A stretch of 64,000 nt of DNA from Cellvibrio sp. UBA7661 (GTDB taxonomy: Bacteria; Pseudomonadota; Gammaproteobacteria; Pseudomonadales; Cellvibrionaceae): the NCBI GenBank assembly GCA_002483365.1, contig DLHT01000018.1, positions 140,411 through 204,410 of the forward strand, given 5' to 3'. Shown here piece after piece: positions 15,397 to 25,002 of this stretch (within the stretch, counting starts at the first letter, position 1; every line of letters begins with the position of its first letter). The translations under genes and the position numbers were made by a program. The notes below the pieces were generated by a model. It was not told the origin of the DNA. It did not search any database and worked only from the letters and a program-made list of their open reading frames with translations.

Positions 15397-17010
15397 CTAA
15401 AATTTTGGTATTGCCGCCAATAATTGGCGGGTATATTCCTGCTGTGGAGCAGAAAATAGCTGCTCTGTATCGCCCTCCTCTACAAATTTTCCATGTTGCA
15501 TGACTACAACGCGGTCACATAAATAGCGTACGACCGACATATCGTGCGATATAAACAGCATTGTTAAATTATGCTTTTGAGTTAACTCCAGCAATAATGC
15601 AAGTATTTGTGCCCGAATAGTGACATCCAATGCGGATACAGGCTCATCTGCAATAATTAATTTTGGTTTTAATGCAATTGCACGAGCAATAGCAATACGT
15701 TGACGCTGCCCCCCGGAAAACTCATGAGGGTACTTCTGTATAAAACGGCGATCCAAGCCAACATCGTCCATGAGTTCCTTTATTTTATCCAGTACAGTAT
15801 CTTTCGTAGCAACGCCATGAACTAATAAGGGCTCAGCTAATGTATCAAAAACTGTCATGCGGGGATTCAGGGAGGCATAAGGATCCTGAAAGATCATTTG
15901 CACATCACGGCGAATATTCTTCATATGAGTTTCGGTTAACCCGAGTAAATTCATACCATTAAAAATAATCTCGCCTTCTTGTGCATCAACCAAACGTATT
16001 ATGCTTCTACCAAGCGTTGATTTACCTGATCCGGACTCTCCAACCAAACCCAAAATTTCACCGCGACGTATATTGAGGCTTACCCCTTCTACCCCTCTGG
16101 AAAAGTGCTTTATTCTGTTCCAAAAATTACCTGAATAAGAGGCAAATCCAACTTTTAGATTTTTAACTTCAACCAAAGGTTCCGCATCGGGAAGTGCTGC
16201 ACTGGCAACAGGTTTGGCTGTAGTCAGTACTGCTTTGAGTAATTTTTGCGTGTATACCTGGGTAGGATTATAAAAAATATCAGTAGATTTTCCTTGTTCT
16301 ATCAGCCGCCCCTTTTCCATTACCAGTACATGGTCTGCCATTTGTGCAGCAACGCCTAAATCATGAGTAATAAAAATAACGGCAAGCTTACGTGTTTTTT
16401 GCAAATGTTTTATAAGATCAAGAATTTGTGCTTGTACCGTAACATCCAAAGCAGTAGTTGGTTCATCTGCAATCAGTATTTCAGGTTCTGCCAGTAGTGC
16501 CATTGCTATCATTACGCGCTGTCGCATACCACCTGAAAACTCATGAGGATATTGATCAATACGTGTTTCCGCGTCACGTATTCCTACCTCAATTAAAGAA
16601 GCGATAGCGCGTTCACGCGCTATTTTTTTATTGGATAACTTATGCTGTAGTAAGACCTCAATCAATTGATCGGAGATGCGCATGTAAGGATTCAGGCTTG
16701 TCATAGGGTCCTGGAAAATCATCGCAATTTTATTGCCACGAATATTTCTCAAATCCTTTTCTGGCATCGATAGTAAATCTTTTTCGTGAAATATCGCCTG
16801 CCCTGACTCTATTTTTCCAGGTGGAGTTGGTATTAATCCAAGGAGTGAATAGCAGGCAACAGATTTACCTGAACCAGACTCTCCTACTATCCCTAAAACC
16901 TCTCCGGCATTCAGCGTGAAACTTAAATTTTCCACAGCTTGTGTTTGGCCATTGCGTGTATTAAAAACAACGCGCAAATTTTTTACAGACAGTAATGGTT
17001 GTGTCGGCAT
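15397..17010 (-). CDS. Fused double-ATPase of oligopeptide ABC transporter (OppDF/YejF type)
   Basis: Supplies ATP hydrolysis to the peptide importer encoded just upstream. The 537 residues are two complete ABC domains in tandem. The first has GESGSGKS, FSGGMRQR and IADEPTTALD; the second has GESGSGKS, FSGGQRQR and IADEPVSALD. In many bacteria these are separate OppD and OppF; the fused form resembles YejF and GsiA. Each half ends with the LXQ/AIP-type tail of the Opp family (LLAAIPKF at the C-terminus). It is the last gene of the oppABC group, two bases after OppC. Confidence 0.9.
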   Translation of the reverse strand: MPTQPLLSVKNLRVVFNTRNGQTQAVENLSFTLNAGEVLGIVGESGSGKSVACYSLLGLIPTPPGKIESGQAIFHEKDLLSMPEKDLRNIRGNKIAMIFQDPMTSLNPYMRISDQLIEVLLQHKLSNKKIARERAIASLIEVGIRDAETRIDQYPHEFSGGMRQRVMIAMALLAEPEILIADEPTTALDVTVQAQILDLIKHLQKTRKLAVIFITHDLGVAAQMADHVLVMEKGRLIEQGKSTDIFYNPTQVYTQKLLKAVLTTAKPVASAALPDAEPLVEVKNLKVGFASYSGNFWNRIKHFSRGVEGVSLNIRRGEILGLVGESGSGKSTLGRSIIRLVDAQEGEIIFNGMNLLGLTETHMKNIRRDVQMIFQDPYASLNPRMTVFDTLAEPLLVHGVATKDTVLDKIKELMDDVGLDRRFIQKYPHEFSGGQRQRIAIARAIALKPKLIIADEPVSALDVTIRAQILALLLELTQKHNLTMLFISHDMSVVRYLCDRVVVMQHGKFVEEGDTEQLFSAPQQEYTRQLLAAIPKF

Positions 17011-17012
17011 AC

Positions 17013-17903
17013 TTAATCCTTTGACGCTTTGGGGTCTAGCGCATCACGTAAACCATCACCCAAAAAATTGAGTGAAAATAATGTAACTGTCAGTACCAGC
17101 CCAGGAAAGAGCAGTAGCCAAGGATATTCTTCCATGGTTTCAACGCCTGTGGATATAAGAGATCCCCAAGAGCTTGCAGGAGGTTGAACACCAAGACCTA
17201 AAAAGCTGAGAAAAGATTCAAGCAAAATCACACTGGGAATCGTGAGCGTTGTATAAACAATAACAGGCCCAAGTACATTGGGAATCAAGTGACGCGATAT
17301 GATTCTCCATGGCGACAAGCCCATAGAAACAGCTGCCTCCACAAACTCTTGTTTTTTAATCATCAATACTTGCCCGCGAACAATTCGCGCCATCGTTAGC
17401 CACTCAACTGCGCCTATTGCTAAAAATAAAAGCAGTAAACTACTGCCAAACACAACGGTTAATAAAATAATAAATATCGTAAAGGGTAAAGCATAAAGCG
17501 CATCAACGGTTCTCATCATCAATGCATCTACCCTCCCCCCTACAAAACCAGCAATAGCTCCCCACAATACACCTATAGTTAATGCAACAGCTGTAGCAAT
17601 AAAGCCAACAGCCAAGGAAATTTGGCTACCGTACATAATGCGGGTGAGTTGGTCACGCCCTAAAATATCTGTGCCCAACCAATGCTGCATGGAGGGTGCC
17701 GATGCACCCAAAGCCAAATTTTGTTCTTCATAACTATAAGGTGCAATCCAGGGAGTCAGTATCGCAATAACAATTAGTCCCAGTAGAAAATAAAGACTTA
17801 TCATTGCCATTTTGTTTTTACGTAAGCGGGCAATTGCGTCCTCACTCAACGATCGTCCTTTTTCAAAATCATCCAAAGTTCGTGTTTCCATCGCTGATGC
17901 CAT
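17013..17903 (-). CDS. oppC: Oligopeptide ABC transporter permease OppC
   Basis: One of two inner-membrane subunits of the peptide importer. The 296 residues have a hydrophilic N-terminus, a first TM helix near residues 32-50, a periplasmic loop containing HWLGTDILGRD (a hallmark of OppC/DppC), and a five-helix permease core with the EAA loop (EAAVSMGLSPWRI) that docks the ATPase. It lies between oppB and the fused ATPase with almost no spacing. Confidence 0.9.
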   Translation of the reverse strand: MASAMETRTLDDFEKGRSLSEDAIARLRKNKMAMISLYFLLGLIVIAILTPWIAPYSYEEQNLALGASAPSMQHWLGTDILGRDQLTRIMYGSQISLAVGFIATAVALTIGVLWGAIAGFVGGRVDALMMRTVDALYALPFTIFIILLTVVFGSSLLLLFLAIGAVEWLTMARIVRGQVLMIKKQEFVEAAVSMGLSPWRIISRHLIPNVLGPVIVYTTLTIPSVILLESFLSFLGLGVQPPASSWGSLISTGVETMEEYPWLLLFPGLVLTVTLFSLNFLGDGLRDALDPKASKD

Positions 17904-17906
17904 AAC

Positions 17907-18842
17907 CTATCCTCTTGCTTCCAGTTCTTGCCGCAATTTTGGGTTTAACCAAACCTGCAAAATATCTGCGAGCAAATTGAATACGATGATTAAAAAAGCA
18001 AAAAAAATAGTGCAGCCAAGAATCATGGTGTAATCGCGGTTAAATGCTGCCATAACATAAAATCGCCCCAACCCCGGAACCTGAAAAATAGATTCAACCA
18101 CAAATGAACCCGCAAGCAACCCCGCAATAGCAGGGCCAAGAAAAGAAATAACAGGTGTAATACCACCCCGTAATGCATGAATCAAAACGATGCGCGCTGT
18201 GGATAAGCCTTTTGCCCGTGCAGTGCGTATGTAATCTTGCGAAAGTACCTCCAACATTCCCCCGCGGCTAATGCGCGCAATGTAGGCAGCATAAACAGAT
18301 CCGAGTGTAATTGAAGGAAGGATTTTATCGCCTGGAACCTGACCCCATCCCGCTACCGGGAGCCATTGCAGCCCAATTCCAAATATCAATAACAGAATCG
18401 GCCCCAAGACAAACGTTGGCATACAAATACCAATCATTGCAGTAGACATGGGCAGATAATCCAGAACTGTATTTTGTTTTAATGCTGCGACAATACCTAT
18501 AGGTAGACCTATGACAAGAGCAAATAAAATTGCATAGGCAGAAAGCTCCAGTGTAGGAGGCAAGCCTGCAGCAATTAATTCGGTAACAGAATGGCTTGCA
18601 TACTTAAATGATGGACCAAAATCTCCTTGAAGTAGATTACTCATATAATCAATATATTGCTTCCAAAGAGGGTCATCGAGATGGTACCGCTTATTCAATT
18701 GGGTCATTACCTCCGGAGGTATAGACCTGTCTTTATCAAAAGGGCCACCCGGTGCAGCCCGCACCATAAAAAAAGTGACGGTAGCTACCACCAATAAAAC
18801 AGGAATAGCTTGTAAAACACGTTTAACTATAAACATGAACAT
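17907..18842 (-). CDS. oppB: Oligopeptide ABC transporter permease OppB
   Basis: The second permease. The 311 residues start with a TM helix followed by FFMVRAAPGGPFDKDR, the conserved OppB/DppB N-terminal motif. The permease core has the EAA-type loop YIRTARAKGLS. Six TM segments are apparent. It lies three bases after the binding protein and three before OppC, in one leftward operon. Confidence 0.92.
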   Translation of the reverse strand: MFMFIVKRVLQAIPVLLVVATVTFFMVRAAPGGPFDKDRSIPPEVMTQLNKRYHLDDPLWKQYIDYMSNLLQGDFGPSFKYASHSVTELIAAGLPPTLELSAYAILFALVIGLPIGIVAALKQNTVLDYLPMSTAMIGICMPTFVLGPILLLIFGIGLQWLPVAGWGQVPGDKILPSITLGSVYAAYIARISRGGMLEVLSQDYIRTARAKGLSTARIVLIHALRGGITPVISFLGPAIAGLLAGSFVVESIFQVPGLGRFYVMAAFNRDYTMILGCTIFFAFLIIVFNLLADILQVWLNPKLRQELEARG

Positions 18843-18845
18843 AGG

Positions 18846-20480
18846 TTATTTTGCCTTGGCTTTATTGGCTTCAAGATACAGATTTTTATAAGAGTAATAA
18901 TCCAAAATATTTTGGTGATACCCTTTTAACTGGGTCGAAATGAGATTGTTAGTCGTATAGTTATAGAGTGGAATGAAAGGAGCCTCATCCAATAATAAAG
19001 CTTCTGCTTTCTGAAAAACCTCGTAACGTTCTTCTTTGTTTACAATCGTGGCTGCTTGTTTAATCAAGCTATCATACTGGTTGTTTTTCCAGCCGCTTTT
19101 ATTGTCGCCACTTGTGCTGGTGAATATTTCAAGGAATGTATTCGGATCTATGTAATCACCCACCCACGCAGTTCGAGCGATATTGTGATTTAAATTTTTA
19201 ATTTCGTATAAAAATACCTTCCACTCCTGATTCTTAAGCCTCACATTGATATTTAACGTTTTTTTCCACATTTGCTGAACTGCTTCAGCAATTTTTCGAT
19301 GATCTTCTGAATTATTATAAGTTAATTCTACAGCGGGAAAATTCTTGCCATTGGGATAGCCTGCTTCTGCAAGTAATTGACGCGCCTTTTCTGCATTAAA
19401 GCCAATCTGACTTCTGGATGTGTACCCCAAAGTATTAGGTGGAGTTAATGCCCCTGTGGCATTTTGTACGCCGTTCGTAACACTTTCTACTAGCATTTCC
19501 CGGTCAACTGCATAAGCCAAGGCCCTGCGAACACGCACATCATCAAACGGTGGTTTGGTGACATTAAAAACATAAAAATACGTTGCAAAATAAGCATAGT
19601 GATTGTATTCGGGATCTTTATTTGCTCGATAGACCGGCATTTTTGCGTAAGGCATCCATTCAGTTCGATGTAAATGCCCGGCTTTGAACATGCGCTCCTC
19701 GACTAACAATTGTTCTATAGGCATGAAATGAATTTCATTAAGCCGGACATTATCCTTATCCCAATAATATGGGTTTTTTTCGACAACCAATGATCTGCCT
19801 GGAACCCAATCTTTTAACGTAAACGCTCCATTGCCGACAAAATTACCTGGCTTCGTCCACGGATTTGCAGGATCATCCAGATCACCAAATTGTTTTATGG
19901 TGGCGGTGTGCACAGGAAATAACGCAAGATAATCCAGAAGCTGTAAAAAATACGGAGTCGGATTTTCTAATTCTATTTTCAGATGATGATCGTCCAAGGC
20001 TTTAAAACCAACGAGAGAAAGATCCGTAATTTCTCTGCGATAATATTTTTCAGCATTTTTAAACACAAATAATGAGGTCACGGTTTCATTGCCAAGTGCA
20101 GGCATTAATCCCCTCAGCCAAGCATTAACGAAATCGTGTGCTGTTAATGGATCTCCATTAGACCATTTTGCGTTTTCTCTGATATGAAATACGTAGGTCA
20201 TATTGTCAGCGGACACCACCCAGCGATCCGCAACAGCAGGCACAATCTCCAATGTTTTAGGATCTTTAGCAACCAGCCCCTCAAATAACGACATCATGAT
20301 TCGTTGTTCCGGCATGCCGTTAGTACCGTGTGGGTCAACACCTGTTACATCAGTCGCATTTCCGAAATAGAGTATTTGTTGTTCAGTGCCAATATCTACC
20401 AACGTCTTTCGCTCACAGGCAGCTAGCCCGGATACAACCATTGCCAAAAACAAGCCTCTTACTATTGTTACGATAGTCAT
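18846..20480 (-). CDS. oppA: Periplasmic oligopeptide-binding lipoprotein OppA
   Basis: Captures peptides for import. The 544 residues begin with a signal peptide ending in a lipobox (SGLAAC, Cys about residue 22), so it should be membrane-anchored. The rest is a family 5 extracellular binding protein: GVDPHGTNGMPEQ near the start, a conserved WSNGDPLTAHDFVNAW segment, and Tyr/Trp-rich peptide-binding lobes. It is the first gene of the opp group. The substrate range is not readable from sequence; murein peptides or general oligopeptides are both possible. Confidence 0.92.
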   Translation of the reverse strand: MTIVTIVRGLFLAMVVSGLAACERKTLVDIGTEQQILYFGNATDVTGVDPHGTNGMPEQRIMMSLFEGLVAKDPKTLEIVPAVADRWVVSADNMTYVFHIRENAKWSNGDPLTAHDFVNAWLRGLMPALGNETVTSLFVFKNAEKYYRREITDLSLVGFKALDDHHLKIELENPTPYFLQLLDYLALFPVHTATIKQFGDLDDPANPWTKPGNFVGNGAFTLKDWVPGRSLVVEKNPYYWDKDNVRLNEIHFMPIEQLLVEERMFKAGHLHRTEWMPYAKMPVYRANKDPEYNHYAYFATYFYVFNVTKPPFDDVRVRRALAYAVDREMLVESVTNGVQNATGALTPPNTLGYTSRSQIGFNAEKARQLLAEAGYPNGKNFPAVELTYNNSEDHRKIAEAVQQMWKKTLNINVRLKNQEWKVFLYEIKNLNHNIARTAWVGDYIDPNTFLEIFTSTSGDNKSGWKNNQYDSLIKQAATIVNKEERYEVFQKAEALLLDEAPFIPLYNYTTNNLISTQLKGYHQNILDYYSYKNLYLEANKAKAK

Positions 20481-20760
20481 TCCGCTCTCTGCCCCGCACT
20501 AATACAACCTTATTGATAGAATCATACATGGGATTACCCCAAAACCACTCCATGTTAGTACACTTTAATTTTCAAACCTAGCCATACAAAATCCTTTATT
20601 TACAATAACTTATGTGCATAAAATTCAGACTCACCTGACTTCCCTCACAGCTTTTAGCTATAACTATTTAACATCACGCGATGTTTCCCGACAAAACTAC
20701 AGATTGCTGCTAAGCTTCAATTAAATATTTCTGTGGAATGTTTATAACAAGATCTGAACT

Positions 20761-21378
20761 ATGCGAGATTACCTGCTCACCGAAGACCAACGCGATTGCC
20801 TTCAGGAAATAACCAATGTCGCTATGGGGCAGGCGGGATCGCATCTGGCTCGATTGCTGGATGTCTTTGTGGTGTTGTCCATCCCCCATGTCAGCGTATT
20901 GAATCCCACTGATATCGCAATGGCCTTACAATCATTGAATCGCGAAAGTAAAAACGACATAGTCCATGGAGTATGTCAGGGGTTTATAGGTGGCGGCATT
21001 GCTGGTGAGGCAATGCTTATCTTCCACGAGACTGATTTCGAGGACCTAGCCAAACTTCTTAAATATGATCGAGCCCCAGATGAGCAAGCGCAATATGAAT
21101 TATTAATGGATACTGCAAATGTTCTGAATGGTGCTTGTTTACGAGGCTTGGCAGAACAACTGGATACTCATTTCAGTTTTGGTCCCCCAATGCTTCTAGG
21201 GCAACACTGCAATATTACTGATCTGCTACAAAACAATAACATGAAATGGAAACAGGCTTTAGTGGTAGAGATTAACTACTCTATTGAGAACCATAAGATT
21301 AATTGCGACCTTTTACTGGTTATTGCAGAACACTCTATTTTTGGATTAACTGAAAAGTTGAATTACCTACTCGATTAG
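20761..21378 (+). CDS. CheC-like phosphatase
   Basis: A 205-residue CheC/CheX-family protein, which in known cases dephosphorylates CheY-P. The first active helix has D12-x3-E16-x2-N19 followed 22 residues later by P42, exactly the CheC pattern. The second copy, around residue 123, has E-x3-D-x2-N, with the central Glu replaced by Asp. There is no receiver or membrane domain. It precedes a PAS-GGDEF gene by 14 bases in the same direction, so the two are probably one signalling unit. The target phospho-protein is not in the neighbourhood. Confidence 0.75.
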   Translation: MRDYLLTEDQRDCLQEITNVAMGQAGSHLARLLDVFVVLSIPHVSVLNPTDIAMALQSLNRESKNDIVHGVCQGFIGGGIAGEAMLIFHETDFEDLAKLLKYDRAPDEQAQYELLMDTANVLNGACLRGLAEQLDTHFSFGPPMLLGQHCNITDLLQNNNMKWKQALVVEINYSIENHKINCDLLLVIAEHSIFGLTEKLNYLLD

Positions 21379-21392
21379 GCTGAATAATAGCA

Positions 21393-22358
21393 ATGGCAAT
21401 TAGCGAAGAGCTCAGCAAATTATTTAAAGATGTTCACTGGCAAATGGACATCCTGCAAAATATTGATGTCGGTTTAGTCGTCATGAGTCCTGACTACCAA
21501 ATAGAAGTCTGGAACAGCTTTATGCAAAACCATAGCGGAAAAGCACCTGAAGAAGTTCTCAATAAAAGCCTTTTCTCAGTTTTTCCCGAATTATCTGAAC
21601 AATGGTTTAGGCATAAATCAAAAGCAGTGTTCGTTCTCCAAAACACCGCTTTCACAACTTGGGAACAACGTCCTTATTTGTTTCGCTTTCCTCATTATCG
21701 CCCTATTACTGGTACAGCAGAATATATGTATCAAAATAGTACGATTATTCCCCTTCTTGATACTAAAGGGGAAGTTGGGCATATCTGCTTGATTATTTAT
21801 GATGTGACGGATACCGCCGTAAATAAAATTGCACAACAGCAAGCTAACAAACAGCTGCAGAATCTAAGTCGAACAGATCACTTAACTGGCTTATACAATC
21901 GCGGTTATTGGGAGCTTAGACTTATCCAGGAATTCAAGCGTTATGATCGCTATGAACAACCATCTAGTTTAATCATGCTGGATATAGATCATTTTAAAAA
22001 AATTAATGACAAATATGGCCACACAGTGGGAGATGAAGCGATTCGAGGTGTAAGTCGTGTCATTAAAGAGCAAGTTCGTGATTTAGATATTGCAGGCCGT
22101 TACGGTGGTGAGGAGTTTGGTATTGTACTCACCAATACTAATGGTGATGGAGCTTGTGTTTTTGCAGAGCGGTTACGTATTGCAATTGAAAAATTAACTA
22201 TTTTCGCGGAAGGTCATGAAATAAAGTTTACGATTAGCTTGGGTGTAGCTGAATTAACAGAAAATCTGCACGATCACCGAAACTGGATTGAAAAAGCAGA
22301 CCAAGCATTATACAAATCAAAAGAAGGAGGGCGAAACAAATACACCATAGCGCCTTAA
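21393..22358 (+). CDS. PAS-domain diguanylate cyclase
   Basis: Makes c-di-GMP from two GTP. The 321 residues have a PAS-like sensor (about 12-140), a short coiled linker, and a GGDEF domain from about 150. The active motif is GGEEF (238-242), and an RxxD inhibitory site (R229-D232) sits five residues before it, so product inhibition is expected. The metal-binding DIDHFKKIND segment is intact. No TM segment is present, so it senses a cytoplasmic cue. It is paired with the CheC-like gene. Confidence 0.92.
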   Translation: MAISEELSKLFKDVHWQMDILQNIDVGLVVMSPDYQIEVWNSFMQNHSGKAPEEVLNKSLFSVFPELSEQWFRHKSKAVFVLQNTAFTTWEQRPYLFRFPHYRPITGTAEYMYQNSTIIPLLDTKGEVGHICLIIYDVTDTAVNKIAQQQANKQLQNLSRTDHLTGLYNRGYWELRLIQEFKRYDRYEQPSSLIMLDIDHFKKINDKYGHTVGDEAIRGVSRVIKEQVRDLDIAGRYGGEEFGIVLTNTNGDGACVFAERLRIAIEKLTIFAEGHEIKFTISLGVAELTENLHDHRNWIEKADQALYKSKEGGRNKYTIAP

Positions 22359-22415
22359 TTGCCTACGCATACAACCTAAAAATACTTTTCTCACCAAATA
22401 AATATAGAAGAAATC

Positions 22416-22440
22416 AAAAAGGCTCCATTGGAGCCTTTTT
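22416..22440. terminator. Bidirectional terminator between the cyclase gene and ppiD
   Basis: A perfect 11-bp stem (AAAAAGGCTCC with GGAGCCTTTTT) and ATT loop between convergent genes. The A and T runs serve both directions. Confidence 0.9.
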
Positions 22441-22449
22441 GATAAAGAT

Positions 22450-24321
22450 TTACTTCTGGGATATATCCGCTGAATCTTTTAAAAACTTTTGATAACTAGA
22501 AAAATCATTTTTTCCATAGATGGCGGCAAGTTGAGATACTATTGCAGTCTTCTGTTCAGGAGTAACTTTTTCTTGTGTTCCAGCAACAACTGTTTCCAAA
22601 ACAACCACCGCCACATCTCCAGTCGAAGTAGTCAGTGTATCAAAAGAGGGACTATTATTTACGGGCTTGGCCATCGAAAAAGCATGGCTCACTATTTCCG
22701 CATTGTCTTCCGCAGTGTTTCGTGCAGCTGCTTTCACTTGTTTGAGCTCAACACCAGCTTTTTTACTCACATCCAACAGACTCATTCCTGACTTTAACAA
22801 CGCAATAAGTTCAATTGCTTGTTTATCCAGAGCAACTTTTGCTTTTTGTTCTTTCAATAAATTAACAATCTGCGCTTCCACTTCGGATAATGGTTTCACT
22901 TGGCTTGGCTTGTAATCAGTTTTCTTCAGCACGATTACATTGCTGGCATCAAGCTCTATAACATCACTACTATTACCTTCTTGCAGCACCTCACTCGAAA
23001 ACGCAGCTTCAATAATATCGGTGTTTGCAAACAATCCTTTTCCTTTGTTGCGCTCAAATAGACCAGAATTCTCAACCTTTAACCCTAACTCTTGAGACAC
23101 TTCATTTAAGTTTTCAGCGTTATATGATAAATCGCGAAGTCTCTCTAATTGAGCTACGAATATATTTTCAGCTTCAGCACGTTTTAATTGTTCTTCAATA
23201 CTAGCTTTTTGTTCCTCATAACTTGGAGGCTCGGAACCTTTTTCAGCCAACAGTTTAATAATGTGGATTCCAGCATCCGTTTTTACTGCTGGAGAGATCT
23301 CTCCTACTTTCAGTTTCGCCAAAGCAGCTTCAAACTCTTCAGGAAACGCATCGCCTTTTGTAAAGCCTAAATCTCCGCCCTGCTCTTTGCTGCCCAAGTC
23401 ATCGGAAAGTTCTTTTGCAATAGCTGCAAAGTCCTCACCTGCAGCAAGCTTTTCGGTAATAGCTTTTAGCTTTTCTGGATTTTCACCTTCAACAAGAATA
23501 TGCGCAGCTTGCCTTTCAGTTGCAGCAACAAAATTAGATAAGTTTTGTTCGTATTGTTTACGCAACTGTTCATCTGTAACTACAACACTTTTCATCAAAT
23601 CAGCAACGCTGAGATTAATATAATCAACAGCCACTTGATCTTCACTTGTAAATGCCTGTTGATTTGCTTCGTAATATGCTTGGATTTCAGTTTGATCCAC
23701 AGTTAATGATTCACGCTCTTTTGATGCAGAAAGCAAAAGATAAGATAAATCACGAGTCTGAAAGCTAAGAGCGAATATGTCATCAAGCTGCTCTGATGTG
23801 ATAAAAGCTGTTGCACCTATCCCTGCTTGGAGCTGATTAATCATCAATTCATCAGTTAAAATTTTTGAATACGTACTATGTGTATATCCCATATTACGTA
23901 AAACTTGTTGGTAACGGACATTATCAAACACCCCAGACTCATTTTTAAACTGAGGCGCATTCGCAATTTGTTCACTTAAATATGAGGCCCCCATTGTCAG
24001 CCCTGCACTTTCAGCAGCTTGTGACAACACCATTCGTTGAACCAAATTTTCTATTACTGGTTTACGTAGATATTCATCACTAAGAAATTCGGCGGGAATT
24101 TGATCGCCATAAGTATTGAGCATTTGCTGTTTTTGCATGCTGATTGCACGAGCAACATCCATCTCCGTAACAACTTCACCATTGACTTTAGCGGCTTGGT
24201 TAGCAGAAGTATCCCAATTGAATAACGCTTCAACACCCGTAAGGGCAAAAATGATTACCAAAAAGCCTATCAAAATAAACGAAATCACGCCTCTGGAATT
24301 GTCTCTGAGGTGTTGTAACAT
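22450..24321 (-). CDS. ppiD: Periplasmic folding chaperone / PPIase PpiD
   Basis: An inner-membrane-anchored chaperone that helps newly exported proteins fold. The 623 residues begin with a short cytoplasmic end and one TM helix (about residues 12-33), then a SurA-like N-terminal chaperone region and a parvulin-type domain (AAHILVEGEN to about GIHIIKLL, residues 265-365). A C-terminal region follows. Length matches E. coli PpiD. It is downstream of hupB, the order lon-hupB-ppiD being conserved in gammaproteobacteria. Confidence 0.93.
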   Translation of the reverse strand: MLQHLRDNSRGVISFILIGFLVIIFALTGVEALFNWDTSANQAAKVNGEVVTEMDVARAISMQKQQMLNTYGDQIPAEFLSDEYLRKPVIENLVQRMVLSQAAESAGLTMGASYLSEQIANAPQFKNESGVFDNVRYQQVLRNMGYTHSTYSKILTDELMINQLQAGIGATAFITSEQLDDIFALSFQTRDLSYLLLSASKERESLTVDQTEIQAYYEANQQAFTSEDQVAVDYINLSVADLMKSVVVTDEQLRKQYEQNLSNFVAATERQAAHILVEGENPEKLKAITEKLAAGEDFAAIAKELSDDLGSKEQGGDLGFTKGDAFPEEFEAALAKLKVGEISPAVKTDAGIHIIKLLAEKGSEPPSYEEQKASIEEQLKRAEAENIFVAQLERLRDLSYNAENLNEVSQELGLKVENSGLFERNKGKGLFANTDIIEAAFSSEVLQEGNSSDVIELDASNVIVLKKTDYKPSQVKPLSEVEAQIVNLLKEQKAKVALDKQAIELIALLKSGMSLLDVSKKAGVELKQVKAAARNTAEDNAEIVSHAFSMAKPVNNSPSFDTLTTSTGDVAVVVLETVVAGTQEKVTPEQKTAIVSQLAAIYGKNDFSSYQKFLKDSADISQK

Positions 24322-24450
24322 TTTGAACTCCTAGCGGGATAGATATGCCTAATAGACGGCATAAACAACAAAAGACTTAATTATTTGATTTTAAACAAGC
24401 TAACTATTCTATTAAGTACAAAAATCTAAAACATAGAAAGAGCAAAACTT

Positions 24451-24482
24451 AAAAAAAAAGCGCACCTGAATATGATGCGCTT
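24451..24482 (-). terminator. Terminator after hupB
   Basis: On the minus strand AAGCGCA and TGCGCTT pair around an 11-base loop and are followed by nine or more T residues. It lies about 40 bases after the hupB stop. Confidence 0.75.
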
Positions 24483-24522
24483 CGTATACCTACAAGTGTC
24501 AAAATATATCAGCAGACACTTA

Positions 24523-24795
24523 TTAATTTACTGCATCTTTCAACGCTTTGCCTGGCTTGAAGCCGGGAACTTTAGCAGCTGCAATTTTAATTTCTGCACC
24601 AGTTTGAGGGTTACGACCAGTACGTGCAGCACGTTCTTTGACTGCAAAAGTACCGAATCCCACCAAAACCACAGAATCTCCGTTTTTCAGGGCACCAGTG
24701 ATACTTTCAACTACCGCATCCAAGGCTCGTCCCGCAGCAGCTTTAGGAATATCCGCAGATGCGGCAATGGCTTCAATCAGCTCAGTTTTATTCAC
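24523..24795 (-). CDS. hupB: DNA-binding protein HU-beta
   Basis: A histone-like protein that bends and compacts DNA. Ninety residues with the HU signature GFGTFAVKERAARTGRNPQTG, whose beta arms insert in the minor groove, and the KPGKAL end. The start chosen is a GTG at 24795 with AGGGG six bases upstream; a longer reading from 24843 would add 16 unrelated residues. Its position between lon and ppiD is the usual one. Confidence 0.95.
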   Translation of the reverse strand: MNKTELIEAIAASADIPKAAAGRALDAVVESITGALKNGDSVVLVGFGTFAVKERAARTGRNPQTGAEIKIAAAKVPGFKPGKALKDAVN

Positions 24796-25002
24796 ACTTA
24801 ACCCCTTTTGATTATTTGTTTCTAAAAACACAGTACAGATCAATTTTGTTATTAATCTAGATTATCTGTGCATCAAATGAATTGCGATTTATACCAACAC
24901 AGCAGGAGAGGGTCAAGGAAAGCTTAAAGCTTTACACAAAACCCTTTGTTCCGGTTCATAAAATAAACAGTGGCGTGCAATTTCGAATCAGCTACCTTTC
25001 CC

